Below the pieces are notes generated by a model. It saw only the letters and a program-made list of their open reading frames with translations, ran no database searches and had not been told where the DNA came from. DNA of 58,865 nucleotides from Bradyrhizobium sp. ORS 375 (lineage in GTDB: Bacteria; Pseudomonadota; Alphaproteobacteria; Rhizobiales; Xanthobacteraceae), in NCBI RefSeq assembly GCF_000239775.1, contig NZ_CAFI01000427.1, positions 1 to 58,865 on the forward strand, in the 5' to 3' direction. Below are positions 16,016-25,410 of this stretch, one piece after another. A program made the position numbers and the translations under genes. Every line of letters starts with the position of its first letter. Position 1 is the first letter of the stretch.

Positions 16016-19000
16016 TCATGCAGGTCCAAGCACATGCGCAAGCGCGGAGGCGAGTTCGTCGCTCTTGAACGGCTTCGACAAGCGGGGCAGATCAGGCGCA
16101 AGACCTTCTGTTTCCGCGTAGCCCGAGATGATCAGAACTCCCGCCCCAGGGCGAACCGCAAGAACAATGCGAGCCAATTCGACGCCGCTCATCCCTGACA
16201 TCAGATGATCGGTTACGAGCAGATCGATTGGTTCACCCCGGTGCACAACGCGGAGCGCCTCCTCAGCCGAGGAGGCCTCAACGATGGAGAAGCCCAAGCG
16301 CTCCAACATATCTGCCGTGCTGGCGCGGACCAGATCCTCATCATCCACGAGGAGCGCGTGGCCGCGAGGTCCGGCAAGGGCCCGCGCATCAAGTGAGGAA
16401 GGCCGTGTTTCTGGAGCCATGTCGCTGCGCGGAAGCCAGAGCTCAATGTTTGTGCCGAGCCCCGGCCGGCTTCTGATCGTGAGCGCGCCGCCGAGCTGCG
16501 AGGCCAGGCCATGCACCATGGACAGCCCAAGCCCTGTGCCCTTGCCGATGCCTTTGGTGGAGAAGAACGGCTCGACAGCGCGCGCAATTGTCGCCTCGTC
16601 CATGCCGACGCCGGTATCGGCGACGGACAGCCAGACGTAGTCCCCCGGCCGCAGGGCCTGGTCGTTGCGCGGTCCGACACTGGCCGTTTTCGCGCTTATC
16701 CGCAACGTGCCACCCCCCGGCATCGCGTCTCGCGCATTCACGGCCAGATTCAGGAGTGCCATCTCGAGCTGGTTGGGGTCGGCTTTCGCAGCCGGCAGGT
16801 CGCCGGCAACGTCGACGGCGACCTCGATCTGTGGCCCGGTGGTGCTCGATACGAGTTCGGCCATGCCAACCACGAGAGCGCCAACATCAACCGACACCGC
16901 CTGCAAAGGCTGCCGCCGCGCAAACGCCAGGAGACGCTGGACAAGCGTCTTGGCGCGCTCTGCCGACTGCATGGCGCCTGAAATAAGCCGCTGCTCGCGT
17001 TCAGAACCGAGGCCTCTGCGCTGCAGCAGATCGAGCGCTCCCACAATGGGTGTCAGCAGGTTGTTGAAATCGTGGGCAACGCCTCCCGTGAGCTGCCCCA
17101 TCGCTTCCATCTTCTGCGACTGTCGCAGTGCCTCTTCGGCCTGGGCAAGACGCTTTTGCTCCTCAAGCCGTTCTGTCACGTCGCGCCCGGTCAGAAACGC
17201 GCCGATCTGTCGGCCGCCCGCATCGCGCAGGATCTCGAACCGCATCTCGTAGGAGCGACGGCCGAGCTCCGGGTCGCCCCACTCGGCGGAGGCCGTGAAG
17301 GCCGTACCCGCCAAGGCGCGCGCCCACACCGCCTTTGCCGCCTCGAGATGCTCTGGCTTGTGGGCAAGCAGATCAAGGAGACTGTCGCCGATGCTTGGTC
17401 GAACGCCGTACAGGCGCTGATAGGCATCGATGCATGCGGGGTTGATGGCGAGCCAGCGATAGTCAAGGCCCAAGGCTTGAATCTGCTCCTCTGTGGTGTC
17501 GACAATGCTGGCGAGCAGATGCCGCTCAGCGGTCCGCTCCGCCACGCGTTGCTCGAGCGTGGCGTTCAGTTCGCGCAGCTCTGCCTCCACGCGCTTTGCC
17601 TCGGTAATCTCCTCGGCGGACACGGTAATGCCGACGATCTCGGCGGCAGCGTTCCGGAGCGGCAGCCAATTTTCTCTCCACGTTCGCTTGACGCCCGGCT
17701 TGGCCGCGGTCTCGCCAACGAACTCCGAGCCAAAAATTGCCTCGCCAGACAGCACTCGGCGCAAAGCGCTGAGCGATTGGTCTTCGAGCGCCGGCACCAT
17801 TTCACGGACAGTTCGACCGATGTGATCGGCTGCTGGCTTGCCGTTGATCTCCGCAAGGCGTTCATTGATGCGGACGTAGCGCAACTCGCGATCGAACACG
17901 CAAAGCCCAATTGGTGCGGCATCATAGACGACGGCGATTTCGTCCGCCCTCTGACGAGCCAGCGCCTCGCTCTCGCGCAGAGCCCTCTCGGCTGCGCGCC
18001 GCGGGCTAATATCCTCGACCGAGACCACGACCCGACCTGGTTCGCCCGGAAGCGGAGCACTTGCGATCCGCACCGGAAGCAGACGACCATCTCGCAGCCG
18101 ATACTCCTTCTCATACGGCTCCCACCAGTCCCGCTCGCGCGCCTGGGCGATGGCAGCCTCATCCTTGGCCAGGTGATCGGGCACGGTGATATCTCGCCAG
18201 TCCCATCGCCCCTGCTCGAAGTCCAGGCGGCTGTAACCAGTCATGGCGAGAAAGTGATCGTTGATGGCCAGTGTCTCGCCTGTCTGCGCGTCGAAGATGG
18301 TGAAACCCATCAGATCCGAGTTGAAGACGCCCTCGAACCAGGCGGTTGCCTGCCGCCGCTCTGTCACATCATCAGCGACACCCGCGCAACGGCGAACGCC
18401 GTCAGCCTTTACGGGAAATGCGCGATCGCGGATGAAGCGGACCTCGCCATCCGGTCGAATGATACGGTAATCGATCTCAAAAGGCTCGCCAGCCGCTTGG
18501 CGTGAAGCCATCGCGGCGACACGCTCTCGATCTTCCGGATGCACAGTCTTCAGAAAGAGCGTCAGATCGGCGAGCAGTTCGGACGCGGGGCGCCCCCAGA
18601 CCCTCTCATAGGCCGGGCTGAGATAGAGAAGCCGATTGGCATCGACGTCGGTGACATAGAAGACCTGATTGACCGCTTCTGCCAGCTGTCGAAAGCGCTC
18701 CTCGCTCTCGCGCAACTCCATACCCGTGCGCTTGACTGCGTCGATGTCGCTGATCGCCAGGGAGAAGGCAGTGACCCGGCCATCACGATCCTTGATCGGT
18801 ACGGCGGCGACCGTGGTCCAGATTTCACGCCCCTTGTCGTCTGTAAACAGGACCTCCACTCCAGGGACGACGCGCTCACCACGGATCGCGCGGGCGCCTG
18901 GGAAATCATCCGGCTTCAGCACTCCTCCATCCGCTGACCGACCGCGCCACCGGGACGCTGATCCAGGATCTCTTGAAGGAATGCGGTTGGTCTGCAAGAA

Positions 19001-20101
19001 GCGACGCGCTTCAGGATTCGACAGGCTGAGACAGCCATCGGAGCCAAAAATGCCCACTCCCACAGGGAGGCTGTCGATGACGGCGGCCAGCCGGGCCTCA
19101 CTGGCCCGGAGCGCCTGCTCAGCCTGCCGGCGCGCGATCGCACCGCGGGTCCGTCTGGTGAAATCCCCAACGAAGGCGATCTCCTCCTCTGTCCACACGC
19201 GGGGTACTGCGGAATGGACGAACATTTCCGCCACCGCGCGACCGTCCTCGATCACCGGCACATCAAGGTGGGCCCGAATCCCCAGCTCCTCGAAGGCAGA
19301 CGCATGAAGGGCGGTACGAGGGTCGCTTGTGACATCCGAGTTCGCGACAACCAGACCCTGCAGAAGCTCGTTGAAATAGGCGCCGTAGCGCTCGAAATAA
19401 TGGAGACCGGCAACGTCCGAGAAACCCGGCGCGCTCCAATTTCGCTCGACGTGGATCGTGCGCACCTGTTCGTCCAGCACACCATAACCTGCCCGGCAGG
19501 CGCCCAGCGCCTCGCCCAGGATCTTGGAAGCGACAAACGATAGATCGGCAGCCTCGGGAAGATCTCGCAGGCTCTCGTCCAGAGCGATCAAAGACGCGCG
19601 ACGCCGCTCGGCGAGCACTCGTTCCGTCGTTTCGACCACAATGGCCAGCACGCCGACCGGGACACCGCTCTCGTCAACGACAGGCGAGTAGTCGAGGTTC
19701 ATGAAGACCTGCTCTGGCCGGCCATGCCTGAACAGAGTAAGCTCCTGGTCGCTATAATGTAACGTGCCGCCTGCCAGCCCGACCTTCATGACGTTGTCGT
19801 TGAAGTCAGCAACCTCGGGCCAACCTTCGCGAACGTTGGAGCCAAGTAGCTTCGGATGGCGTGCCCCGGCAAGCATCGAGTACGCGTCATTGTAGAGCAT
19901 CACCCCTTCGCCGCCCCACAAAATCACCATGGGCACAGGCGATCGAAGGAGGATCGTTGCAGCGGTTCTCAGGCTCTGGGGCCAATGCTCGATCGGACCG
20001 AGTGAAGTCTGCGACCAATCGAAGGTCCGAATGAGCCGGCCCGCCTCTCTTCCGCCAGCCAGAAAGCTCCGGTTTATCTCTTCGTGCAGCCCCACAGACA
20101 C
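16016..20101 (-). CDS. Multi-PAS hybrid sensor histidine kinase with C-terminal receiver
   Basis: This 1361-residue protein has no evident membrane segment, so it is a cytosolic sensor. Order: a PAS-like domain (about 25-160), a GAF-like domain (about 170-325) and then five PAS/PAC repeats (roughly 335-990). The HisKA domain has H1010 in the GGVAHDFNNLL motif. The HATPase has N-box NLAVNARDAM (N1122), G1 DTGVGM and G2 GKGTGLGLSMV. The receiver domain (1248-1361) has DDED acidic residues, phospho-acceptor D1298 and K1343. The start is GTG with GAGGAGG five bases before it. The repeated PAS/GAF array suggests integration of several redox, light or small-ligand signals. No separate response regulator lies next to it, so output may go to a distant regulator. 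Confidence 0.9.
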   Translation of the reverse strand: MSVGLHEEINRSFLAGGREAGRLIRTFDWSQTSLGPIEHWPQSLRTAATILLRSPVPMVILWGGEGVMLYNDAYSMLAGARHPKLLGSNVREGWPEVADFNDNVMKVGLAGGTLHYSDQELTLFRHGRPEQVFMNLDYSPVVDESGVPVGVLAIVVETTERVLAERRRASLIALDESLRDLPEAADLSFVASKILGEALGACRAGYGVLDEQVRTIHVERNWSAPGFSDVAGLHYFERYGAYFNELLQGLVVANSDVTSDPRTALHASAFEELGIRAHLDVPVIEDGRAVAEMFVHSAVPRVWTEEEIAFVGDFTRRTRGAIARRQAEQALRASEARLAAVIDSLPVGVGIFGSDGCLSLSNPEARRFLQTNRIPSRDPGSASRWRGRSADGGVLKPDDFPGARAIRGERVVPGVEVLFTDDKGREIWTTVAAVPIKDRDGRVTAFSLAISDIDAVKRTGMELRESEERFRQLAEAVNQVFYVTDVDANRLLYLSPAYERVWGRPASELLADLTLFLKTVHPEDRERVAAMASRQAAGEPFEIDYRIIRPDGEVRFIRDRAFPVKADGVRRCAGVADDVTERRQATAWFEGVFNSDLMGFTIFDAQTGETLAINDHFLAMTGYSRLDFEQGRWDWRDITVPDHLAKDEAAIAQARERDWWEPYEKEYRLRDGRLLPVRIASAPLPGEPGRVVVSVEDISPRRAAERALRESEALARQRADEIAVVYDAAPIGLCVFDRELRYVRINERLAEINGKPAADHIGRTVREMVPALEDQSLSALRRVLSGEAIFGSEFVGETAAKPGVKRTWRENWLPLRNAAAEIVGITVSAEEITEAKRVEAELRELNATLEQRVAERTAERHLLASIVDTTEEQIQALGLDYRWLAINPACIDAYQRLYGVRPSIGDSLLDLLAHKPEHLEAAKAVWARALAGTAFTASAEWGDPELGRRSYEMRFEILRDAGGRQIGAFLTGRDVTERLEEQKRLAQAEEALRQSQKMEAMGQLTGGVAHDFNNLLTPIVGALDLLQRRGLGSEREQRLISGAMQSAERAKTLVQRLLAFARRQPLQAVSVDVGALVVGMAELVSSTTGPQIEVAVDVAGDLPAAKADPNQLEMALLNLAVNARDAMPGGGTLRISAKTASVGPRNDQALRPGDYVWLSVADTGVGMDEATIARAVEPFFSTKGIGKGTGLGLSMVHGLASQLGGALTIRSRPGLGTNIELWLPRSDMAPETRPSSLDARALAGPRGHALLVDDEDLVRASTADMLERLGFSIVEASSAEEALRVVHRGEPIDLLVTDHLMSGMSGVELARIVLAVRPGAGVLIISGYAETEGLAPDLPRLSKPFKSDELASALAHVLGPA

Positions 20102-20461
20102 CGTCCTCCTCGGGCGGCCGCGCCCGTGGCCGTTCTATCCAATAGTTGGTTCAACTAAGCTCGCGTTTGCAGCCCACGCAAACCTCGCCGTAACGAAAAC
20201 TCCACCAGTGGCCTAAGGTTCCAGGCGTTACTGAGGCTGCATACGAATCTGCGATCGGTCCCGATGCCAAGCAGGGCGAGACTTCTCGTCGCAAGCCCAA
20301 TTCTTCGCCATTCTATCCAAAGCACGCACCAAGGCCCCAGATCTCTTCCCCGGTCGGCTTGTGGCATCTTGACTGTGTTCAGCGGGGAGGCCGCCCTGGA
20401 GCAATAAAGCCGTAGGTACTCCCCCGGCGCGCAACGAATTCGAGAAAACCCGAGCATTTCT
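20102..20461. other. Intergenic region between divergent genes
   Basis: About 360 bases that should hold the promoters of the sensor kinase (leftward) and the AlpA-like gene (rightward). A small palindrome AGTTG-GTT-CAACT sits at 20144-20156, about 45 bases from the kinase start, and might be an operator. Nothing else is supported. Confidence 0.4.
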
Positions 20462-20680
20462 ATGAGCACAACTCAGAGTGACCACTTCAGGCAGCGCCGG
20501 CTCGTTGAGTTCAAGGATGGATGCCGCTATGGCAGATTCGGGAAGACGAAAGCTTATGAGCTGATCGCGCGCGAACGGATCAAGGCTTACAAGATGGGGG
20601 GCAAGACACTCATCGACCTCGACAGCATCGACGAGTATCACGCCTCGCTGCCTCGTGTTGAATCACGAGCAATGATCTAA
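20462..20680 (+). CDS. Small AlpA/excisionase-type helix-turn-helix DNA-binding protein
   Basis: The protein has 72 residues. The pattern RYGRFGKTKAYELIARERIKAYKMGGKTLID is the layout of MerR-like winged helix excisionases (helix, T-KAYELI recognition helix, then a K-x-G-G-K-TLID wing), ending in LDSIDEYHASLP. AlpA-type proteins control excision or integrase expression of prophages and islands. It is alone on its strand and has no integrase neighbour within 8 kb except the serine recombinase, so it may be a leftover of an integrated element. No strong ribosome site is visible before the ATG. Confidence 0.7.
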   Translation: MSTTQSDHFRQRRLVEFKDGCRYGRFGKTKAYELIARERIKAYKMGGKTLIDLDSIDEYHASLPRVESRAMI

Positions 20681-20939
20681 GCCCGCTTTTGCAGCGGCGG
20701 GGCCTCCCCCACGAAGCCGATCGAGCGGGTCGGCCCGATTCTGCATCAGGCGCACACGTTCCGGTCTTGAAGGCGGTGCACGTCGCTTCACTTACGCGAA
20801 CATGTACCGCAGCGAGACAGCCCGCCCGGTCGACCGGCGGAGTGATTTGAAGCGACCCACGCAGGCGCCGCCTTGCGGGCTGAGCGTGACGGAACCTGCC
20901 ATCTGCTGCCTAGTTAATGCAAATTGCGAGGGAGATCCG

Positions 20940-21425
20940 ATGTCCATTAAGCAGTTCGAGGGTATGAGCCCGGTCTTCCTACCAGAGCGCTTCTTCCACG
21001 GGCGGCTGGAAGGATGGGCTGTGCTCGAAAGCCTGATTGGCGGTCTATTGAAACGGGCAACGATCACGGCGGAGGGCCAATGGGACGAAGCGAAGCAGGT
21101 TGTTCAGTTCGTTGAGACCTACCGTTTCGATGATGGACACGAGGACACGCTCAACTGGGCGATCAAAAAGCTTGGTCCCGGCAAGTATAACGGTTCAGAG
21201 CCACACCTCGAGGGGGAAGCGGAAGGCGACCAGGCTGGTTGCGCATTTCATTGGCGTTACACGAGGGAGACACCGCAGTCCGACGGGAAGACGACCAAGC
21301 TGAACTTTGATGACTGGTTTTATCTCATCGACGACAACGCATGTATCGTTCGCGGAACCGCCGGCCGGGCGGGGCTTCCCTTCGCGACAGCGCATGTGAC
21401 ATACCGCAGGCTAGCCGGACCATAG
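20940..21425 (+). CDS. DUF3833 family protein
   Basis: The protein has 161 residues from the ATG at 20940, preceded by a good GAGGGAGA site. The early FFHGRLEGWAVL segment, the central WAIKKLGPGKYNGSEPHLEGEAEG stretch split by small residues, and the late DDWFYLIDDN match the DUF3833 beta-barrel-like family. These are usually lipoproteins, but I see no signal peptide or lipobox here, so this copy looks cytoplasmic. Function of the family is unknown. The gene stands alone, with about 260 bases before it. Confidence 0.7.
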   Translation: MSIKQFEGMSPVFLPERFFHGRLEGWAVLESLIGGLLKRATITAEGQWDEAKQVVQFVETYRFDDGHEDTLNWAIKKLGPGKYNGSEPHLEGEAEGDQAGCAFHWRYTRETPQSDGKTTKLNFDDWFYLIDDNACIVRGTAGRAGLPFATAHVTYRRLAGP

Positions 21426-21606
21426 CAGTGCCCCGTGACGCAACACTCGCTTCCGATCCATCCTGATCCAGGACGAAACGGTGTGCCAAAGGCGACCCAC
21501 CAATATGGCCGAGAGCGTCGGCCGATGGCAGTTGTTGTAGCGGAAGCCAACTCAGAGCTCAGTGATAACTAACCCAATTTGCAGACTAGCAAGGTCGGTC
21601 CGAAGC

Positions 21607-22236
21607 TCAGCGAAGTGCAAACAAGGCACCCGTAGGAGGGCCAGCATGGCTGGCTGCCGACTCGTACTCTTCAACGTAAAGAAATGCGTCTAATATCGAT
21701 TTGGACTGCCGCAACCATATTGGGTGGAATAGCTCCCTGAAGTGCAGCTCAACAAGTTGGCACGTCAGAACGAGCGTCAGTTGATCCGCCCCACCCTCAC
21801 CCGGCTCGAAGAGGTTTGCTGACGAGAGAGTTCTGCTACCGCTCTCACGCAACAGTGTGGCGGCATTCACTGGACCGAGAAATGTCTCGCCCTTGAATGC
21901 AAAGAGATGATGCCGAGTTGGCTTGAGAGTTGCCGAGATCGCAGTGCGAAAGGTCGGCTCACCTTGCGGCTCGTCTCGGCCGGTCGGCCACTGCGCGAGT
22001 GACCGAACAACCAACTCGACGCTTTCGAACATGACGAAGCAATTTCCCTTCCGCAACTGTGAGTCACGGCCATTCGGGTCTGTCAAATACAGCTCGTTGC
22101 CAACGATTGTCGCGCGTGTCTCGGCGGAATCCAATGGTCGCAGCTTCTCTACCATCTGAACGCACCACGACCCTAGCACGGCGGGGGATGTTTTGTTCAT
22201 CACCTGATGAACGCTATCCAGCAGTACCCATGCCAT
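21607..22236 (-). CDS. Hypothetical protein, 209 residues
   Basis: A continuous frame with balanced composition: hydrophobic/charged alternation, a basic centre (TLKPTRHHLFAFKGETFLG) and a leucine-rich LVLTCQLVELHFRELFHPI segment. No signal peptide, membrane helix or known motif. Its last codons overlap the interspersed repeat at 21623-21652, so the native C-terminus may have been replaced by repeat sequence. No family recognised. Confidence 0.5.
   Translation of the reverse strand: MAWVLLDSVHQVMNKTSPAVLGSWCVQMVEKLRPLDSAETRATIVGNELYLTDPNGRDSQLRKGNCFVMFESVELVVRSLAQWPTGRDEPQGEPTFRTAISATLKPTRHHLFAFKGETFLGPVNAATLLRESGSRTLSSANLFEPGEGGADQLTLVLTCQLVELHFRELFHPIWLRQSKSILDAFLYVEEYESAASHAGPPTGALFALR
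21623..21652. repeat. Interspersed repeat, copy 2
   Basis: Matches 15768-15797 with about three mismatches over 30 bases. It lies inside the 3' end of the hypothetical gene on the minus strand. Confidence 0.6.
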
Positions 22237-22784
22237 CGCTTACCAGTTCCCGAACTAGGACTCACGCCCGGAACCGACTTCGACGAAACAGGGCTTACGC
22301 TTCGACCTCGACGCGGCCGAGCGTACCCATAAATCGCCGCGGTGCAGATGAGATGCACCGTAGCTTCATGGCACCGTTCGAATCAGTGACCGAGCGAGCC
22401 AGAGCAACGGGCGACATCGTCGCCGGCCTTGTCGGCCCGCTGTTCTTCCGCCGTTGGTCTTCGCATGAACCCGATGATGCGCGGTTCGTGCCGGCGATCG
22501 CCCACAATGCGCTTGAGTAAACCGCTCGCTGCTTGCCTCTGGGCCGCCACTTGAGCATCAGAGCTCGGCGCATTTGAGTTGACCGTTATCGTCAACAAAC
22601 GCACCGGGCGAGACGAGCAATCAGCCTCTGAAGCTCCGCAGCAGAGCCCCCGGTGATCGCCACCTCGCGCCGGAGAGCGCGTTCCAAACTGGCATCGCGC
22701 CCGGCCCATGGGCAGGCTGACGGCTTGCGCTCGGCACCTGTGATTTGTCAGTGTCGTGCATCCGTTGCGACTGAAAGTTCCAGC
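22237..22784. other. Intergenic region with TetR remnant and possible operator
   Basis: About 550 bases. Besides the TetR fragment it has an inverted repeat GTTGAC-N7-GTCAAC at 22578-22596, some 190 bases before the enolase-superfamily start, that could be an orphan operator. Nothing else identified. Confidence 0.4.
22353..22520 (+). pseudogene. Remnant of a TetR-family regulator (C-terminal fragment)
   Basis: The stretch reads MAPFESVTERARATGDI, then VAGLVGPLFFRRW, then EPDDARFVPAI. This is the order seen at the end of many TetR regulators (effector helix with R-A-x-x-x-G-E/D-I, the L-x-G-P-L-F/Y-x-R element, and a D-x-x-F-V end). The helix-turn-helix half is absent upstream and a segment between the two blocks seems deleted. 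I read it as a decayed regulator, perhaps once controlling the enolase-superfamily gene downstream. Confidence 0.45.
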
Positions 22785-23912
22785 ATGACGACTGACCGAT
22801 TTACCATTCGTTCGATCGAAGCTTCTTGCTTTCGCTATCCTTTGGCGAAACCGGTTGTAACGTCGTTCGGTCGAATGGGCGACCGGCCGGCCGTCTTTGT
22901 TCGCGTTATCGATGAGGACGGGATCGAGGGCTGGGGGGAAACATGGTCGAATTTCCCGGCGCCGGGAGCTGAACACCGCTCGCGCCTTGTCAATGAGGTG
23001 ATTGCGCCTGGCATTGCCGGACGCAGCTTCGATGGCCCCTCCGAGGCGTTCGATGAGCTGACAAAAGGGACCGAAGTGTTGGCGCTGCAGTGTGGCGAGC
23101 CCGGCCCGTTCGCTCAAGCGATAGCGGGTGTCGATCTCGCGCTCTGGGATCTCGTTGCCCGACGCCGACGCCAGCCTTTGTGGCGGTTGCTCGGGGGGAG
23201 TGCGAACAGGATCAAGGTCTATGCCAGCGGTATCAATCCCGGCGGCGCTGCGCAAACGGCGGAAGCCGCGCTGAAGCGCGGTCATCGAGCGTTGAAGCTG
23301 AAGGTCGGCTTCGGTGCCGACATTGATATTGCAAATTTGGCCGCACTGCGCACGATCGCGGGAAGCGGCATGCTCGCTGCGGACGCCAACCAGGCTTGGT
23401 CGACCGAGCACGCGCTGACCATGCTGCCGCGTCTTGCCGCATTCGAGTTGCGCTGGCTCGAGGAGCCGATCCGAGCCGATCGACCGCGCGACGAGTGGCG
23501 CAGGTTGCGCGCACACGCACCAATGCCTCTCGCCGCCGGCGAGAACATCGCGAGCGTCGGCGGATTTGACCGGGTCTTGGCTGAGGACGTTCTGGGCGTC
23601 GTGCAGCCGGACATCGCAAAATGGGGCGGCATCAGCACCTGTGCGAACCTCGCCCGCAACATTATCAAGTCAGGGAAGACGTTCTGCCCTCACTATCTCG
23701 GCGGCGGCGTCGGACTGCTTGCATCCGCTCATCTGCTGGCCGGTATGGGCGGCGGAGGATGGCTGGAAGTCGATGCCAATGACAATCCACTTCGGGACCA
23801 GTTCTGCGGTCCCGTGGCCCGGGTCACCGAGGGAACGGTTGCTTTGGGCGAAGAACCCGGGATCGGCCTCGTGCCCGATCTCGCCTCGGTCGCTCAGTAT
23901 CGTAGCGCCTAA
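22785..23912 (+). CDS. Enolase-superfamily enzyme (mandelate racemase / muconate lactonizing type)
   Basis: The protein has 375 residues from the ATG at 22785; the frame extends upstream but without protein-like sequence. The N-terminal capping domain includes FGRMGDRPAVFVRV and EGWGETW. The barrel shows the K-x-K base motif in LKLKVGFG, the three metal-ligand strands (ADANQAW, RWLEEP, AAGENIAS), then VVQPDIAKWGGIS and a histidine in CPHYLGGGVG. These enzymes abstract a proton alpha to a carboxylate, for racemisation, dehydration or lactonisation of sugar acids or aromatics-derived lactones. The subgroup is unclear: K-x-K and a conserved late His both occur. No transporter or pathway partner lies next to it. 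The TetR remnant upstream suggests lost local regulation. Confidence 0.85.
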   Translation: MTTDRFTIRSIEASCFRYPLAKPVVTSFGRMGDRPAVFVRVIDEDGIEGWGETWSNFPAPGAEHRSRLVNEVIAPGIAGRSFDGPSEAFDELTKGTEVLALQCGEPGPFAQAIAGVDLALWDLVARRRRQPLWRLLGGSANRIKVYASGINPGGAAQTAEAALKRGHRALKLKVGFGADIDIANLAALRTIAGSGMLAADANQAWSTEHALTMLPRLAAFELRWLEEPIRADRPRDEWRRLRAHAPMPLAAGENIASVGGFDRVLAEDVLGVVQPDIAKWGGISTCANLARNIIKSGKTFCPHYLGGGVGLLASAHLLAGMGGGGWLEVDANDNPLRDQFCGPVARVTEGTVALGEEPGIGLVPDLASVAQYRSA

Positions 23913-24423
23913 AGCACGCCGTGAGTTTGGCTGGACGTCCGGACAGCTGTCAGGGGATGATCGCGCCCGAACGTGAAAATCCGGAGTGCATGAGCGGATG
24001 TTGACGCAATGACGTTTGGTGAAGCGTGCCAGAGCTGGGCCGGGCCTCCATTTGCCGAGGCGCCTGCAGTTTTTTTTGCCAGCAAGTGCAGTACGGCGTT
24101 TTGCTGGTATTCCTGTTGGTATCAGCCAGCCACTGACAACGAAAATCCATTTGACTTCAAATGGTTACGCGTTTAACGATTTGCCGGCCAGGGGCACCAT
24201 TGCTCACGCTGTTCGCCGTGACGGCTTCGACCGTCCCATCAATACCGAACCTGAGTGACACGAAGGCACTTAGACACCTCCGTTCGACATTGTTCGGTGT
24301 AGGAATACCTCTGAGAGGCTGCGGCGAGCCACGCATCTCTAGCCAAGTTGTGTTTGATTGCTCATACTACTGCTGGTCTTTTACCAACGAACTTGGGTTC
24401 GACGGGAATCCTTGGGACCGATC
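23913..24423. other. Intergenic region before the EAD operon; composition change
   Basis: About 510 bases without a gene. A run of eight T at 24070-24077 follows a GC-rich stretch and may mark the end of the enolase-superfamily transcript. From about 24080 on, base composition drops to the lower GC typical of the next two genes. It should contain their promoter; no clear -35/-10 pair is certain. Confidence 0.45.
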
Positions 24424-25395
24424 ATGATGACCTGGACCAGTGATGAGATTCGGCGATTGCGTTGCCTGTTCGCGATCTACTACCCCACTAGGACCGACGC
24501 CGCACGCGCCGCACGCGACGCAGACTTGAATACTGCCGAGATTGACTTTTCGGGATCCGCAATCAACCGCTGGCACTCTATTCTCGAGTATGCGGGCCCC
24601 CGCAACAAGATCGAGTCCCTTCTAGACATTGCCACAACGGATAATCCGTCCGTGGAAGAACTTCGTCTCGCGCGCGACGGCCATATTCCACCGGGGTTCC
24701 GCGAGCCGAAGGTAGACTGGAAAGGATCAGACGATAACTTGAAGATCGAGCAGATCATTGGTACCCAAAGCACGTTGGTACCAGTGAGCTATCTCGAAAT
24801 CGGCACGATACGCGCACGAGCGGTCGCGAGAATCCGGCTACCCAACGGAAGCTCTGGATCAGGCTTTCTGACGTCCCACAACGTCATCATCACCAACAAT
24901 CACGTCCTACCGAGCGTCGAGTTAACACGCAGCGCAATCGTTCAGTTCAACTACCAGAAATCGCCCAACGGCATGGACAATCCCGTTGACGAATACAACC
25001 TTATTCCAGACGACATGTTTTGCACCTCAGTTGAGGACGATTGGACAGCAGTCCGAATTGCAGGCAATCCCAACGCAATATGGGGATCACTCTCAGTAAC
25101 CCAGAGCGCAGTGCCCGCGACGGGCGATCGAGTCAACATCATCCAACACCCCGGCGGCGGACCAAAGCAGGTCTCCTGTCTCGCAAACGTCGTTGTTTAC
25201 GTCGGCGGCGGACGTCTGCAGTATTTAACCGACACGTTGCCGGGTTCATCTGGATCGCCTGTATTTGACAGAGACTGGAACGTGGTTGCAGTTCACCACG
25301 CCTCTCTGACTTCGAACGCATCCTCGAACAATACTTATCTGCGAAACGAAGGAATTTTGATCGATCGCGTCGTGGCGGGTCTCGCCACACTATGA
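24424..25395 (+). CDS. EAD1-like adaptor fused to trypsin-like serine protease (conflict-system effector)
   Basis: The protein has 323 residues from the ATG at 24424. Residues 4-86 form an all-helical domain (LRCLFAIYYPTRTDA, then a W50-x-x-IL element and the A-G-x-x-x-K-IESLL ending) that matches the Effector-Associated Domain EAD1 layout and visibly resembles the N-terminus of the next gene product. Residues about 125-320 form a chymotrypsin-fold protease with H160 (ITNNHVLPS), D206 (DDWTAVRI) and S276 (LPGSSGSPVFD), so the triad is intact. There is no signal peptide, so it acts in the cytosol. The next gene starts 15 bases after the stop. In EAD-coupled systems the shared adaptor recruits an effector to an NTPase hub; I infer that this protease is the executioner and is switched on by the large partner. 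Codon use and GC are lower than in the flanks. Confidence 0.85.
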   Translation: MMTWTSDEIRRLRCLFAIYYPTRTDAARAARDADLNTAEIDFSGSAINRWHSILEYAGPRNKIESLLDIATTDNPSVEELRLARDGHIPPGFREPKVDWKGSDDNLKIEQIIGTQSTLVPVSYLEIGTIRARAVARIRLPNGSSGSGFLTSHNVIITNNHVLPSVELTRSAIVQFNYQKSPNGMDNPVDEYNLIPDDMFCTSVEDDWTAVRIAGNPNAIWGSLSVTQSAVPATGDRVNIIQHPGGGPKQVSCLANVVVYVGGGRLQYLTDTLPGSSGSPVFDRDWNVVAVHHASLTSNASSNNTYLRNEGILIDRVVAGLATL

Positions 25396-25410
25396 CGACG
25401 GGCATTTCAA

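Noticed and set aside
24358-24423. Upstream extension of the EAD-trypsin gene (short hydrophobic leader from a TTG)
   Set aside because: It would look like a weak signal peptide, but the adaptor domain must be cytosolic to meet its partner and the ATG at 24424 fits the domain start.
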